Source: CAYMTV01 sp964393525 (GTDB lineage Bacteria; Patescibacteriota; Microgenomatia; Daviesbacterales; UBA10151). Taken from it: DNA of 10,924 nucleotides. Positions 1-7,538 of this stretch are shown here, piece after piece; the stretch's first letter is position 1, and each line of letters starts with the position of its first letter. The notes under the pieces are model-generated. The model saw nothing but the letters and a program-made list of their open reading frames with translations, was not told the DNA's origin and ran no database searches. The translations under genes and the position numbers were made by a program. The DNA is taken from contig CAYMTV010000030.1 in NCBI GenBank assembly GCA_964393525.1, forward strand, positions 1 through 10,924, given 5' to 3'.

Positions 1-569
1 ATTTGACCATAATTTTAGGGGCGTTTAGTGCAATCCTAAGCTTTTCTAGAAGTGCCTTGGTAATTCTAATCGGACAGCTTTTGTTTTTTCTCAGGCAAAG
101 ATTGGTTTTGGCGGCAATTTTATTAATAATTATTTCCCCCTGGGTTATAACCAGGTTTGGTTCTGCCTTAAACTTTGATAACCTCTCCATAATCAGAAGG
201 GAAGAGCTAGCGGCAGTTGCAATCAGGCAATTTACTTCCTTCCCCATCTTTGGTAATGGATTAAATAATTTTTTAAGCCAAAGCGCCCAGGATAATCTAA
301 TCTCAGGACCCAGCAGATTTTTGCAACCAGTCCATAATATATTTCTTCTTACTCTTGCCGAAACCGGCATTATTGGCTTTGTAGGGCTTTTAGTTTTAGT
401 AGGGTTTCCAATATTAAGGCTGGTTAAATTAAAAAGCAGGGTTTCGAGAACGCTTCTATTTGCCTGGTTTTCAATTATTTTTTTAGGATTATTTGATCAT
501 TATTTTTTGACCCTTCCCCAGGGCCAAAGGCTTTTGTTTTTGGTTTGGGGATTATCAATGCTACAATAA
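1..569 (+). CDS. O-antigen ligase/polymerase-like membrane protein, C-terminal part (5' end outside window)
   Basis: Integral membrane protein of the O-antigen ligase/Wzy polymerase superfamily, which joins lipid-linked glycan units at the outer face of the cytoplasmic membrane. The reading frame is open from the window edge, so the N-terminal half is missing and the TTG at base 3 is not a real start. Visible family marks are SFSRSA (about residues 14-18 of the fragment), the loop with FGNGLNNF, then PVHNIFLLTLAETG around residues 109-122. That last motif carries the conserved His of the ligase/polymerase loop. Hydrophobic helices lie near residues 3-27, 35-50, 113-140 and 150-168, and DHYFLTLPQGQ near the end is typical of the family's C-terminus. 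It stops 4 nt before the flippase gene, so it heads the visible part of a polysaccharide operon. Ligase and polymerase cannot be told apart from this fragment. Confidence 0.82.
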   Translation, partial: LTIILGAFSAILSFSRSALVILIGQLLFFLRQRLVLAAILLIIISPWVITRFGSALNFDNLSIIRREELAAVAIRQFTSFPIFGNGLNNFLSQSAQDNLISGPSRFLQPVHNIFLLTLAETGIIGFVGLLVLVGFPILRLVKLKSRVSRTLLFAWFSIIFLGLFDHYFLTLPQGQRLLFLVWGLSMLQ

Positions 570-573
570 TTTA

Positions 574-1812
574 ATGGAAAAAATTAAGCAGATTTTTGCT
601 CAAAGCTTTTGGCAGGTCTTAGGCAAAGCCTTCAGTAGTATTTCAACGCTCTTAGTTTTAGGAGTAATCTCAAGAAGTTATGGTGAGAGTGGAACCGGTG
701 TCTATACCTTAACTATAACCTATTTAAGCTTTTTTTTTCTGGCAGCTGATTTAGGGCTTAATGCCTATTTTCTACCAAGGCTTTCCGAATCTAGAAATGT
801 AGCAAATAATTTATTTAGCTTAAGACTTTTATGGTCACTGGTTTTAGTCTTTATCTCCTTAACCGGAAGCCTCCTTTTGCCGGTCTCCGAAGCTTATTTT
901 AAACAGGCGGTTTATTTGGGTTCTGCTATGATCGTTTTCTATGGAATTTCAAACTCCATAAACTTAATATTCCAAAGCCGGTTAAGGTACGATCTTTCAA
1001 TTCTTTCAACCGGAGCGAGTTCGCTGATTACACTTCTGTTTGTTTACTACCTAAGCCGGATTGGAGCTACAACGCCCTATTTAATTTTAGGAGCACTTTT
1101 GGGTTGGATTTTTAATAATCTTATAAGTTCGATACTAGTTTTGAGATTTCACCAGTTTAAAATCACCGAGGTTAATTTTGGTTTCATTCTAAAAACAATT
1201 AGAGAGGCCTGGCCAATATCACTAACACTTCTTTTAAACGTCATCTATTTTAGGATTGATACGTTTATCCTTAGTAGCTACTATCCAATTGCCGTTATCG
1301 GAAATTATAATTTAGCCTACATGTTTTTCCAGACTGCTTTAGTTTTACCAACCTTTATAATGAACGGGTTTTACCCTCTGATGATAAAACAACTGAAAGA
1401 AGACAAATTCAAGTTTATCCGCGAAGTCAAACTTGCTAGCTTAGGCATGATAGGTATTGGAATACTTGGGACTATGGTTACCTGGATCAGTGCACCCTTT
1501 CTAATAAAAATCGTCTCAGGTGGAGGTTTTATTGAAGCAGTAGCTTCATTAAAAATACTTTCACTGGGTTTCCCCGCCTACTTTCTGTCCGCTCTTTTGA
1601 TGTGGGTTTTAGTAACACTGAATAAATTTAAAACAGTTTTTTTTGTCTATCTTGCAGGCCTGGCTGTGAATTTAATTTTAAATTTTTATTTCATCCCAAA
1701 GTATTCGCTTTTTGCAGCCGCCTATATTACCGGTATATCCGAGTACTTGATTTTAATACTGCAGCTTTATATCCTCTACAGATGGTTTGGGCAACAAAAA
1801 CTGCAAGCTTAA
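574..1812 (+). CDS. Polysaccharide flippase, Wzx/MATE-like (MOP superfamily)
   Basis: A 412-residue polytopic protein resembling the Wzx/RfbX-type polysaccharide export family, which moves lipid-linked oligosaccharide across the cytoplasmic membrane. The N-terminal pattern, with an amphipathic stretch, SFWQVLGKAFSSISTLL, then SRSYGESGTGVYTLTITYLSF and ADLGLNAYFLPRLS, is typical of the family. About 12 hydrophobic helices follow, and the length matches the usual 400-500 residues. The ATG lies 4 nt after the stop of the ligase-like gene and no Shine-Dalgarno sequence is visible, so translation is probably coupled to it. The neighbours (ligase/polymerase-like upstream, Wzz-like downstream) agree with a Wzx/Wzy-type pathway. 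The substrate cannot be read from the sequence. Confidence 0.85.
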   Translation: MEKIKQIFAQSFWQVLGKAFSSISTLLVLGVISRSYGESGTGVYTLTITYLSFFFLAADLGLNAYFLPRLSESRNVANNLFSLRLLWSLVLVFISLTGSLLLPVSEAYFKQAVYLGSAMIVFYGISNSINLIFQSRLRYDLSILSTGASSLITLLFVYYLSRIGATTPYLILGALLGWIFNNLISSILVLRFHQFKITEVNFGFILKTIREAWPISLTLLLNVIYFRIDTFILSSYYPIAVIGNYNLAYMFFQTALVLPTFIMNGFYPLMIKQLKEDKFKFIREVKLASLGMIGIGILGTMVTWISAPFLIKIVSGGGFIEAVASLKILSLGFPAYFLSALLMWVLVTLNKFKTVFFVYLAGLAVNLILNFYFIPKYSLFAAAYITGISEYLILILQLYILYRWFGQQKLQA

Positions 1813-1816
1813 AATT

Positions 1817-2230
1817 ATGAAACTAATTATTAATACAGATGGAGCGTCCAGAGGGAATCCAGGCCCTTCTGCTTATGGATTTGTTATTAAAAACCAGGAG
1901 GGGGTAATCTTGCATCAAGAAGGTAAAATAATAGGTTACGCAACCAACAATATCGCCGAATACACAGCAGTTTTGAAAAGTCTGGAGTATGTTTTAAGAA
2001 AATTATCTTCTAAGAATAAGGAAAGAATTGAAATCATAACCGATTCCTTGCTAATTGCCAGTCAGCTTGCCGGAAAGTTTAAGATTAAAAACCCCGGGTT
2101 AAAAGAGATCTTTGATCAAATAAAAAACTTGGAGATTAAGTTAGGCTTGGTAAGTTATAAAAATGTCCCCCGCAGTCAAAACTATTTAGCAGACAGGCTG
2201 GCAAATATTGCACTGGACAGAGCGCTTTAA
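1817..2230 (+). CDS. Ribonuclease HI family protein
   Basis: A 137-residue single-domain RNase H-fold protein, expected to cut the RNA strand of RNA-DNA hybrids in the cytoplasm. The acidic metal-binding residues are in order: D8 in NTDGASRGNPG, E48 in NNIAEYTAVL, D76 in ITDSLL and D126 in NYLADRLAN. The length and the VPRSQN...AD ending suit the short RNase HI/RVT_3-like group rather than the longer E. coli form. The position before VPR that is often His is Asn116 here. The chosen ATG gives MKLIINTDG, which places the first beta strand at the N-terminus; a TTG-initiated form from 1787 would overlap the flippase and add ten unrelated residues. The start is 4 nt after the flippase stop, and the stop abuts the next ATG. 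A nucleic-acid enzyme inside a glycan operon is probably a co-transcription convenience. Confidence 0.88.
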   Translation: MKLIINTDGASRGNPGPSAYGFVIKNQEGVILHQEGKIIGYATNNIAEYTAVLKSLEYVLRKLSSKNKERIEIITDSLLIASQLAGKFKIKNPGLKEIFDQIKNLEIKLGLVSYKNVPRSQNYLADRLANIALDRAL

Positions 2231-2734
2231 ATGAAGGAATCAAGAAAATACCTCAATTTTATAAAAGACAACTTGGTCTTTTTGGTTGTTCCGGCTGTTA
2301 TTTTAGCAGTTATAGGCGGATTCTATTATAGCCAAAAACCAATCATTTATAAGACTGGTCGGATTGTAGAGTTTGCCTACCATTATAGTCAGGTTCAAGA
2401 CACCATGATCTATCCAGATCAGGCAGTTGTATTAATAAGAAGCGAGAATTTTGGCAAGACTTTTAAAAATGAAGCCTTTTCTATCACTGCCGTTAAAATT
2501 GCTCCGATGACAATAAGACTTGAGGTTGTCTCAAAAGATAAGTTAAAAGCTTTAAAGGCACTTGAGGAAGTTTATAAGTTCACCGAGAGAAAGTATCCCA
2601 TCAAAAAATTTGCAGAAGATACTTTTAAGGAAGAAAAGCCAAACATTTTTTTTGGCACAGGATTGGGAATCTTTATTGGCGGAATGATAGGACTTTTAGC
2701 GGGGTTGATCAAAGCCTACTTTAAAAAGTATTAA
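2231..2734 (+). CDS. Small two-TM protein with Wzz/chain-length-determinant-like topology
   Basis: A 167-residue protein with a cytoplasmic N-terminus, a TM helix at about residues 14-33, an extracytoplasmic segment of about 105 residues and a second TM helix at about 139-161 (GTGLGIFIGGMIGLLAGL), ending in a short basic tail. This layout, with a Gly-rich second helix, resembles Wzz/YveK-type polysaccharide co-polymerases, which set glycan chain length, but the external domain is shorter than usual and I see no tyrosine-kinase domain. The ATG directly follows the TAA of the RNase H gene (TAAATG), so translation is probably by reinitiation. Neighbouring flippase and ligase-like genes support a polysaccharide role. 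The family assignment rests on topology and context, not on a firm motif match. Confidence 0.6.
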   Translation: MKESRKYLNFIKDNLVFLVVPAVILAVIGGFYYSQKPIIYKTGRIVEFAYHYSQVQDTMIYPDQAVVLIRSENFGKTFKNEAFSITAVKIAPMTIRLEVVSKDKLKALKALEEVYKFTERKYPIKKFAEDTFKEEKPNIFFGTGLGIFIGGMIGLLAGLIKAYFKKY

Positions 2735-2767
2735 ACTTTCTTGATACTTCGATACCTTTGATCTTAC

Positions 2768-2796
2768 TTGCCATCTTGCACGTAGGGGGCTAAGAT
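2768..2796 (+). promoter_or_regulatory. Predicted sigma70-type promoter for the epimerase-DUF4012 gene
   Basis: TTGCCA (2768-2773, 5 of 6 to TTGACA) and TAAGAT (2791-2796, 4 of 6 to TATAAT) are separated by 17 bp. A start point about 7 nt after the -10 box coincides with the GTG at 2803, which suggests a leaderless transcript. The AGGGGG at 2784-2789 is a possible Shine-Dalgarno, but it is 13 nt from the GTG and would lie inside the promoter spacer. Confidence 0.4.
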
Positions 2797-2802
2797 TTAG
2801 GT

Positions 2803-5800
2803 GTGGAAGATTCTGCCCTTAATATTAACCGAGAAACTATCATTTCTGTTTCGCGTAACCGCCCGCTGGCCTTGGTCGTGGGAGTTGGAGGGTTTTTGGG
2901 CTCATTTATTGCCGAGGAGTTTATCGAAAAAGGAGTTCAGATTTTAGGAATTGATGATCTGGAAGTTGGCACAAAAGAAAATTTAGAAAAACTTATAAAA
3001 TCAAGTAACTTCCACTTTATCCATAAATCCCTATCCGACCCAAGCTTTGAACAACTTTTAAATTATCTTATAAACAGCCTTCCAAGACTTGATTACGCAG
3101 TTTTTGCCCCGGAAACAAACCATTTTCAGCAAACTTACTCAAAAGGAGTAATTAATTTCCTGGAGCTTGTCAGAAAAATTAAAGAAAAAATTAATGAGCA
3201 AAATGATGAAGTTTTACAAAAACTTCATTCCTCGGATAAGCCTAAAATCGCTTTTATAAGCTCAATCGAGCTTTATCATAATAATTTGGATACTAAATAT
3301 CACAACTTAAAGGAAGGGGAAATCAGGTTTGCTAAATTTGTCAAACACTATAAATTAAACGGTAGAGTAATCAGATTGGCAGCTCTCTTTGGTCCGAGAA
3401 TGAGCTTTCGAAGCGATGATCCTTTAATAAGATTAATTCAATCATCTTTAACAGACAACCTTCCTTCGGAGTCAGTCAGTCTGGATTTCTCAACCAGGTC
3501 CCTTTTTGTTTCCGATGCGGCTTTTTTGGTGGTAAAATCCCTTCTTTCAGGTTCAACTGCCAATAAGATATATGATGGAGCGCCTCTTTCACCAATTAAA
3601 GTTTCTGAGATAAAGCAAATTTTACTTGACCCCCTTTGGCATGAAGCTCGAAACTTTAAGCCAACCGAGCTTCCTCCCTGGCCAACGCCAAACTTAGAGC
3701 GAACTGCTCATGAACTTTCATGGAAGCCAAAAACCGAAATAGTCAAAGCACTAAGGGAAACTATTGCCTACTTTAAGGAGCATGATAACCTTCCCCAGTT
3801 TGAGGAGTTGAAAGGGGAGAGTAAGCTAAAGTTTCAGGACGAACTTTGGAGAGAAAACTTAAAGCGTTGGTCTTTTTCTAACCCCGATATTCAACCCGAG
3901 ACCGAAATTCAAGAACCAAAGGGAGATAAACTGGAGGAAAAACCGCCCAAAAAATCCAACGCTAAATTTAAAAACTTAAAAAATCGCTCTTTGAGTATTA
4001 TTATCACAGGAATAATTGTTTTTGGTTTATTTGTACCGGCAGCTCAGCTTTTAATTGGAAGCTTAAGCATTAGGGCTAACCTGAGAAATTCCAGTGCTGC
4101 AATAATAAAGGGTGATTTTAAAAAGGCCAATCAAGAAATTCAGGCTGCCAAAACAACATTAAACGACACGGAACAGCTTTTAAGCGCCTTAGTTCTAATA
4201 AAAAGAATTGGGTTATTTGAGGAGAATATTGAGAGGTTGGAGGAGGCGACAGCGATAATAGAAGAGGGAGTTTCAGGGGTAGAGCATGCAATTTTAGGAA
4301 CCGAAAGCTTATTTAAAACAACCAAACTTATATCCGGAGAACAATCCGGGGACCCGAAAGAGCTCTATTTAAAAGCCCAGTCAGAGCTTTCAAATGCCGT
4401 CTTCAAAATCGACAAACTAAAAGGTAGGCTTAAAGACAAAGAGTTTACTAAAGCCTTTCCCTCATTTTTGGATTCCCGGATTGCCGATTTGGCAGTTAAA
4501 GTTGATCACTACTCTGAACTTGTATCCAAAGCCAGAAGCGCATCATACATCCTGCCGGAAATTACCGCAGTAGAGGGCAAAAAAAGTTATTTAGTTCTTT
4601 TGCAAAATAACTTGGAGCTAAGGCCCGGTGGCGGATTTATTGGTTCCTATGCGAAGTTTGATTTTGAGGAGGGTAGGATTTCTAATATTAAGGTAGATGA
4701 TATTTATGCATTAGATGGGGGACTAAGTGAGGTAATAGAACCGCCGGAAGATTTAAAAAACGATCTGGGGCAAAATAGATTGTATCTTAGAGATTCTAAC
4801 TTTGAGCCGGATTTTCCAACATCTGCCAGAACTGCCCAGATCTTTTATAGAAAAGAAGCAGGAGAGAATGTTAATGGAGTCATTGCCATGGATCTTTCAG
4901 CTTCGGGTAATCTTTTAAATGCAGTTTCAGGATTGGATCTTCCCGATTACGGAGAACATGTTAGTGGTAACAACTTATTTGAAAGAGCAATTACCCACGC
5001 GGAGGTAAGTTTTTTCCCGGGCTCACAAGCCAAGAAAAATTATTTAACATCGCTTCAACAGCAGTTATTTAATAAGGTTTTTTATTTATCAAACCAAAAC
5101 TGGCCGGCAATCATCAGCGCTTTGGCAAAGTCTTTGGAAGAAAAGCATCTGCTGGTTTATCTTTCGGATACAGACCTTTTTTCTTATTTGGCATCGGAAA
5201 ATTGGAGCGGGGTGGTGCCAAGGGGGGCGGAAAGTATAGCAGGGGAGAGCAAAGACTTTTTGGCAACTGTTGAGTCAAATATGGGAGCCAATAAGTCTAA
5301 CTATTACTTGAAAAGAAGTTACAAGCTGGAAACTGCAATAGGGAAGGAGGGACAGATAAATCACAAACTTGTCGTAGACTACAAAAACACCTCACCCTCT
5401 GAAGTTTTTCCGGCAGGCAAATACAAAAACCGTTTTAAAATTTATCTTCCCAATGGAGCGAAACTCACTAAAGCAGTCCTAAATGAAACTGAAGTAACAA
5501 GCCATTTTAAAGAGTTTAGCGCTTATGGTAGGACCGGTTACTCATCCTTAGTAGAAATTGAGCCCAAGGAAAAGAAAAAACTAATTTTAGAATATATCCT
5601 GGCAACCCCTCTGCAGGTTAAAGAAAAAATAGCTAAATACAGGCTTGATATTGTCAAACAGGCAGGGACAGAGCAGGATGCTTTTGAATGGGAGCTTACC
5701 TACCCGCTAAATCTAGAGATTAAGCAGGATAATACGAAGGCTCTGACTTCTCGCCAGGAACTTAATATAAAAACTGATCTACGGGTAGACAGATCTTTTG

Positions 5801-5823
5801 AAGTTGAATTCAGTCAGAGGTAA
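2803..5823 (+). CDS. Fusion protein: NAD-dependent epimerase/dehydratase domain + TM + DUF4012 domain
   Basis: A 1006-residue two-part protein. Residues about 22-325 form an extended SDR (NAD-dependent epimerase/dehydratase) domain: G27-x-x-G30-x-x-G33 for the dinucleotide, acidic D51/D52 after the second strand, ISS at 152-154, Y166-x-x-x-K170 as the catalytic pair, and RLAALFGPR at 191-199. A charged linker (about 330-393) leads to one TM helix (about 396-419), which would place the rest outside the cytoplasm. A helical region (about 425-580) precedes the DUF4012 core (about 595-760), marked by LLQNNLELRPGGGFIGSY and YLRDSNFEPDFPTSA; a beta-rich tail follows to the end. DUF4012 has no known biochemical role that I can state. 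The gene follows the glycan cluster after 68 bp, so a role in sugar-nucleotide modification tied to envelope assembly is likely but inferred. The GTG start is the only plausible one before the Rossmann fold. The visible sugar-enzyme motifs look intact. Confidence 0.85.
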   Translation: MEDSALNINRETIISVSRNRPLALVVGVGGFLGSFIAEEFIEKGVQILGIDDLEVGTKENLEKLIKSSNFHFIHKSLSDPSFEQLLNYLINSLPRLDYAVFAPETNHFQQTYSKGVINFLELVRKIKEKINEQNDEVLQKLHSSDKPKIAFISSIELYHNNLDTKYHNLKEGEIRFAKFVKHYKLNGRVIRLAALFGPRMSFRSDDPLIRLIQSSLTDNLPSESVSLDFSTRSLFVSDAAFLVVKSLLSGSTANKIYDGAPLSPIKVSEIKQILLDPLWHEARNFKPTELPPWPTPNLERTAHELSWKPKTEIVKALRETIAYFKEHDNLPQFEELKGESKLKFQDELWRENLKRWSFSNPDIQPETEIQEPKGDKLEEKPPKKSNAKFKNLKNRSLSIIITGIIVFGLFVPAAQLLIGSLSIRANLRNSSAAIIKGDFKKANQEIQAAKTTLNDTEQLLSALVLIKRIGLFEENIERLEEATAIIEEGVSGVEHAILGTESLFKTTKLISGEQSGDPKELYLKAQSELSNAVFKIDKLKGRLKDKEFTKAFPSFLDSRIADLAVKVDHYSELVSKARSASYILPEITAVEGKKSYLVLLQNNLELRPGGGFIGSYAKFDFEEGRISNIKVDDIYALDGGLSEVIEPPEDLKNDLGQNRLYLRDSNFEPDFPTSARTAQIFYRKEAGENVNGVIAMDLSASGNLLNAVSGLDLPDYGEHVSGNNLFERAITHAEVSFFPGSQAKKNYLTSLQQQLFNKVFYLSNQNWPAIISALAKSLEEKHLLVYLSDTDLFSYLASENWSGVVPRGAESIAGESKDFLATVESNMGANKSNYYLKRSYKLETAIGKEGQINHKLVVDYKNTSPSEVFPAGKYKNRFKIYLPNGAKLTKAVLNETEVTSHFKEFSAYGRTGYSSLVEIEPKEKKKLILEYILATPLQVKEKIAKYRLDIVKQAGTEQDAFEWELTYPLNLEIKQDNTKALTSRQELNIKTDLRVDRSFEVEFSQR

Positions 5824-5839
5824 GCTATACAACCTGTTG

Positions 5840-5852
5840 TTTGACGGTCAAA
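5840..5852. promoter_or_regulatory. Short perfect palindrome upstream of rplY (possible operator)
   Basis: TTTGAC-G-GTCAAA is a 13-bp perfect inverted repeat in the gap between the DUF4012 fusion gene and rplY. It has no U tract, so it is not a terminator. It could be a regulator site, but a palindrome this short may also arise by chance. Confidence 0.2.
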
Positions 5853-5891
5853 TTCGGTATGGTTCAGGAGGGCTTTGCACATGGTCTGTGA

Positions 5892-5920
5892 TTGCTTCCT
5901 TTTCTAAAATGTGTTAAATT
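5892..5920 (+). promoter_or_regulatory. Predicted promoter of rplY, leaderless-type spacing
   Basis: TTGCTT (5892-5897) and TAAATT (5915-5920) are 17 bp apart, and TGT directly before the -10 box gives an extended -10 form. Transcription would begin around 5927, within 2 nt of the ATG at 5929. No Shine-Dalgarno sequence precedes that ATG. An alternative -10, TAAAAT at 5905-5910, has no good -35 partner. Confidence 0.35.
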
Positions 5921-5928
5921 ATTCCACC

Positions 5929-6708
5929 ATGGACAGGATTTCACTTAAAGCTCAAGAAAGAACTATATTGGGCAAAAATGTAAAGAAGCTTCGAAGGGAC
6001 GGGATTATTCCCGGCCGGGTTTATGGCAATAATGGAGTTGAAGTAGAGCATGTTGCTGTAAACCTTAAAGATTTTCTGCCGGTAATGCATCAGGCAGGAG
6101 AGACTGGTTTAATTGATCTAAAAATCGGAGAAGAAAAAATCCGCCCGGTTATGATAAGAGGTCTGCAGCATGAACCAAAAAAAGGGGAGCTTTTGCATAT
6201 TGATTTTTATCAGGTCAACCTTAAACAAAAAGTTAAAGTTCCTGTACCAATAGTGTTAAAGGGTGAGGAGCCTGAGTCTGTTCATATGGGTGAGGCAGTG
6301 GTTCTCCAGACCTTATCGGAGGTAGAAGTAGAGGCGCTACCAACAGATCTGGTAGAGCATATTGAGGTAGATATAACTCCGCTTCAGACGATTGGAGATG
6401 CAATTAATATCAGTCAATTAACCTATGATCGGGAGAAGTTAGCGGTTTTAGCAGATCCTGAGGAAATTGTGGTCAAGCTTGATACAGCAATAACTGAGGA
6501 AATGAAAAAGTTAATGGAGGAGCAGAAAGCTGAGGCAGAAGCAGCTGCAGCTGAACAAGCTGCTGAGGAAGGGGCCGAAGTTCCAGCTGAGGGTGAAGAA
6601 GGCGCAGTAGAAGCAGTAGGTGAGGAAAGCACTGAAGCGGGTGGGGGAGAAGAATCAGAACAAAAAGATAATCCAGAAAAGTCTCCAAAAGAAGAAAATA
6701 AAGATTAA
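5929..6708 (+). CDS. rplY: 50S ribosomal protein L25 / general stress protein CTC (long form)
   Basis: A 259-residue L25/TL5/CTC-type protein that binds 5S rRNA in the large ribosomal subunit. The N-terminal L25 domain (about 1-95) carries the family signature LRRDGIIPGRVYG (21-33) and later GLQHEPKKGELLHIDFYQV (78-96). The C-terminal beta domain (about 100-185) contains KVPVPIVLKGEEP and the conserved ALPTDLVEHIEVDI (137-150). From about residue 188 the protein continues into a low-complexity tail rich in Ala and Glu, which becomes Gly/Ser/Lys-rich at the end and is probably disordered. The ATG is chosen because MDRISLKAQERT matches the family's usual start; an in-frame GTG six codons earlier overlaps the predicted -10 box. 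The gene faces the next one tail to tail, with 3 bp between the stops. Confidence 0.95.
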   Translation: MDRISLKAQERTILGKNVKKLRRDGIIPGRVYGNNGVEVEHVAVNLKDFLPVMHQAGETGLIDLKIGEEKIRPVMIRGLQHEPKKGELLHIDFYQVNLKQKVKVPVPIVLKGEEPESVHMGEAVVLQTLSEVEVEALPTDLVEHIEVDITPLQTIGDAINISQLTYDREKLAVLADPEEIVVKLDTAITEEMKKLMEEQKAEAEAAAAEQAAEEGAEVPAEGEEGAVEAVGEESTEAGGGEESEQKDNPEKSPKEENKD

Positions 6709-6711
6709 TTT

Positions 6712-7482
6712 TTATGGCCCAATGCTAGCTTTTCTGCGGAAAGGGTTAAGTTTTCCAAAAGATTCTTTTGTATTATCCAAATGATAAGACCAAATTACTT
6801 GCCCAAAACCTTCATATCTATGATAGTTTAGTAGGGGAGTTGTTGCAGCAGAAAGTATGGGCAAAGCATTTAAGACAACTGATCCTGCAAGCAGAAGTCT
6901 ACTTTTCAATGGAACTACCTCAGTTTCTTGGGCCTTTTGAAGTAACCGATATTCCCTTAAGGCTCTTGGAAGAAAGTAAGCAATAGCTAAAAAGTTTGCT
7001 CCGAAATACCAGCCCTTAAGCCCCCAGGAAAGTAGCTCATCTTGACCTAATTGATCAACCCATTGGTTTACTGCAGGAACAGTTGCTTTTTCTACAATCC
7101 AGTGGGTAGTGAATCCAGCCATTGCATCTTGAAAAAAGAGTCCCATCCCACCAGCTTTAACTTGTTTTAAGTACTTATCAGCGGCATCCTCAGTCAATTT
7201 CCCTCTTCTGATTTGTTTATCAAAGATGTTTCTGCAATATTCTGTCCTGAGACTTGAAGAGCCAAATATCTTCAACGTTTCCAAAGGGGAATTTTTGGAA
7301 CGGATAATTTTCATAATTAAACTGTCTTTTAAATCTATGGGTATATTTTCAGTATCATTTATACCTGGGAATTCATCCCGGAAGAAAGCTGCCTCTGCTT
7401 GTGCATCATCTTGTCGGAATATTGGATTTTGGAATAGAGGAGATCCCTCTCTTAATCTTTCCCAATAACCTGTTTCATTCAT
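6712..7482 (-). CDS. Unrecognised 256-residue membrane protein
   Basis: I do not recognise the family. The N-terminal 150 residues are soluble in character: an acidic segment (about 24-50) is followed by a basic, helical stretch (about 55-110) and an aromatic part with FFQDAMAGFTTHWIVEK. Two hydrophobic helices follow, at about 157-174 (WYFGANFLAIAYFLPRAL) and 195-218 (RLLLAGSVVLNALPILSAAT), separated by a charged loop, and the C-terminus is basic (KLNPFRRK). There is no signal peptide and no catalytic motif that I can name. It converges with rplY and diverges from the small membrane protein gene at 7539. A promoter with TAGAAT at 7491-7496 would start the mRNA within a few bases of its ATG. 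The long unbroken frame and normal codon use argue that it is real; the opposite-strand ORFs inside it are short. Confidence 0.72.
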   Translation of the reverse strand: MNETGYWERLREGSPLFQNPIFRQDDAQAEAAFFRDEFPGINDTENIPIDLKDSLIMKIIRSKNSPLETLKIFGSSSLRTEYCRNIFDKQIRRGKLTEDAADKYLKQVKAGGMGLFFQDAMAGFTTHWIVEKATVPAVNQWVDQLGQDELLSWGLKGWYFGANFLAIAYFLPRALREYRLLQKAQETEVVPLKSRLLLAGSVVLNALPILSAATTPLLNYHRYEGFGQVIWSYHLDNTKESFGKLNPFRRKASIGP

Positions 7483-7490
7483 AAGTGAAT

Positions 7491-7520
7491 ATTCTAAAGG
7501 AAATTAGAATAAAACTCCAA
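7491..7520 (-). promoter_or_regulatory. Predicted promoter of the 256-residue membrane protein gene
   Basis: Read on the minus strand, TTGGAG (7520-7515) and TAGAAT (7496-7491, 5 of 6 to consensus) are 18 bp apart, and the ATG at 7482 begins 8 nt after the -10 box. It overlaps the opposite promoter for the gene at 7539. Confidence 0.4.
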
Positions 7521-7532
7521 AATTGGTATAAT
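7504..7532 (+). promoter_or_regulatory. Predicted extended -10 promoter of the 90-residue membrane protein gene
   Basis: A perfect extended -10 element, TGGTATAAT (hexamer 7527-7532), has a weak TTAGAA at 7504-7509, 17 bp upstream. The expected start of transcription, about 7 nt downstream, falls on the ATG at 7539. This argues for a leaderless mRNA and against an in-frame GTG start at 7485. Confidence 0.55.
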
Positions 7533-7538
7533 TCCTGT

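Noticed and set aside
1787..1816. TTG start for the RNase H gene overlapping the flippase
   Set aside because: The ATG at 1817 gives the canonical N-terminal strand and a 4-nt junction like its neighbours.
6423..6688. Two minus-strand ORFs opposite the rplY tail
   Set aside because: Both are Ser/Ala- or Leu/Pro-rich mirror translations of the low-complexity acidic tail.
7485..7538. GTG start adding 18 residues to the small membrane protein
   Set aside because: The stretch contains the predicted promoter, including a near-perfect extended -10 box that ends 6 nt before the ATG at 7539.
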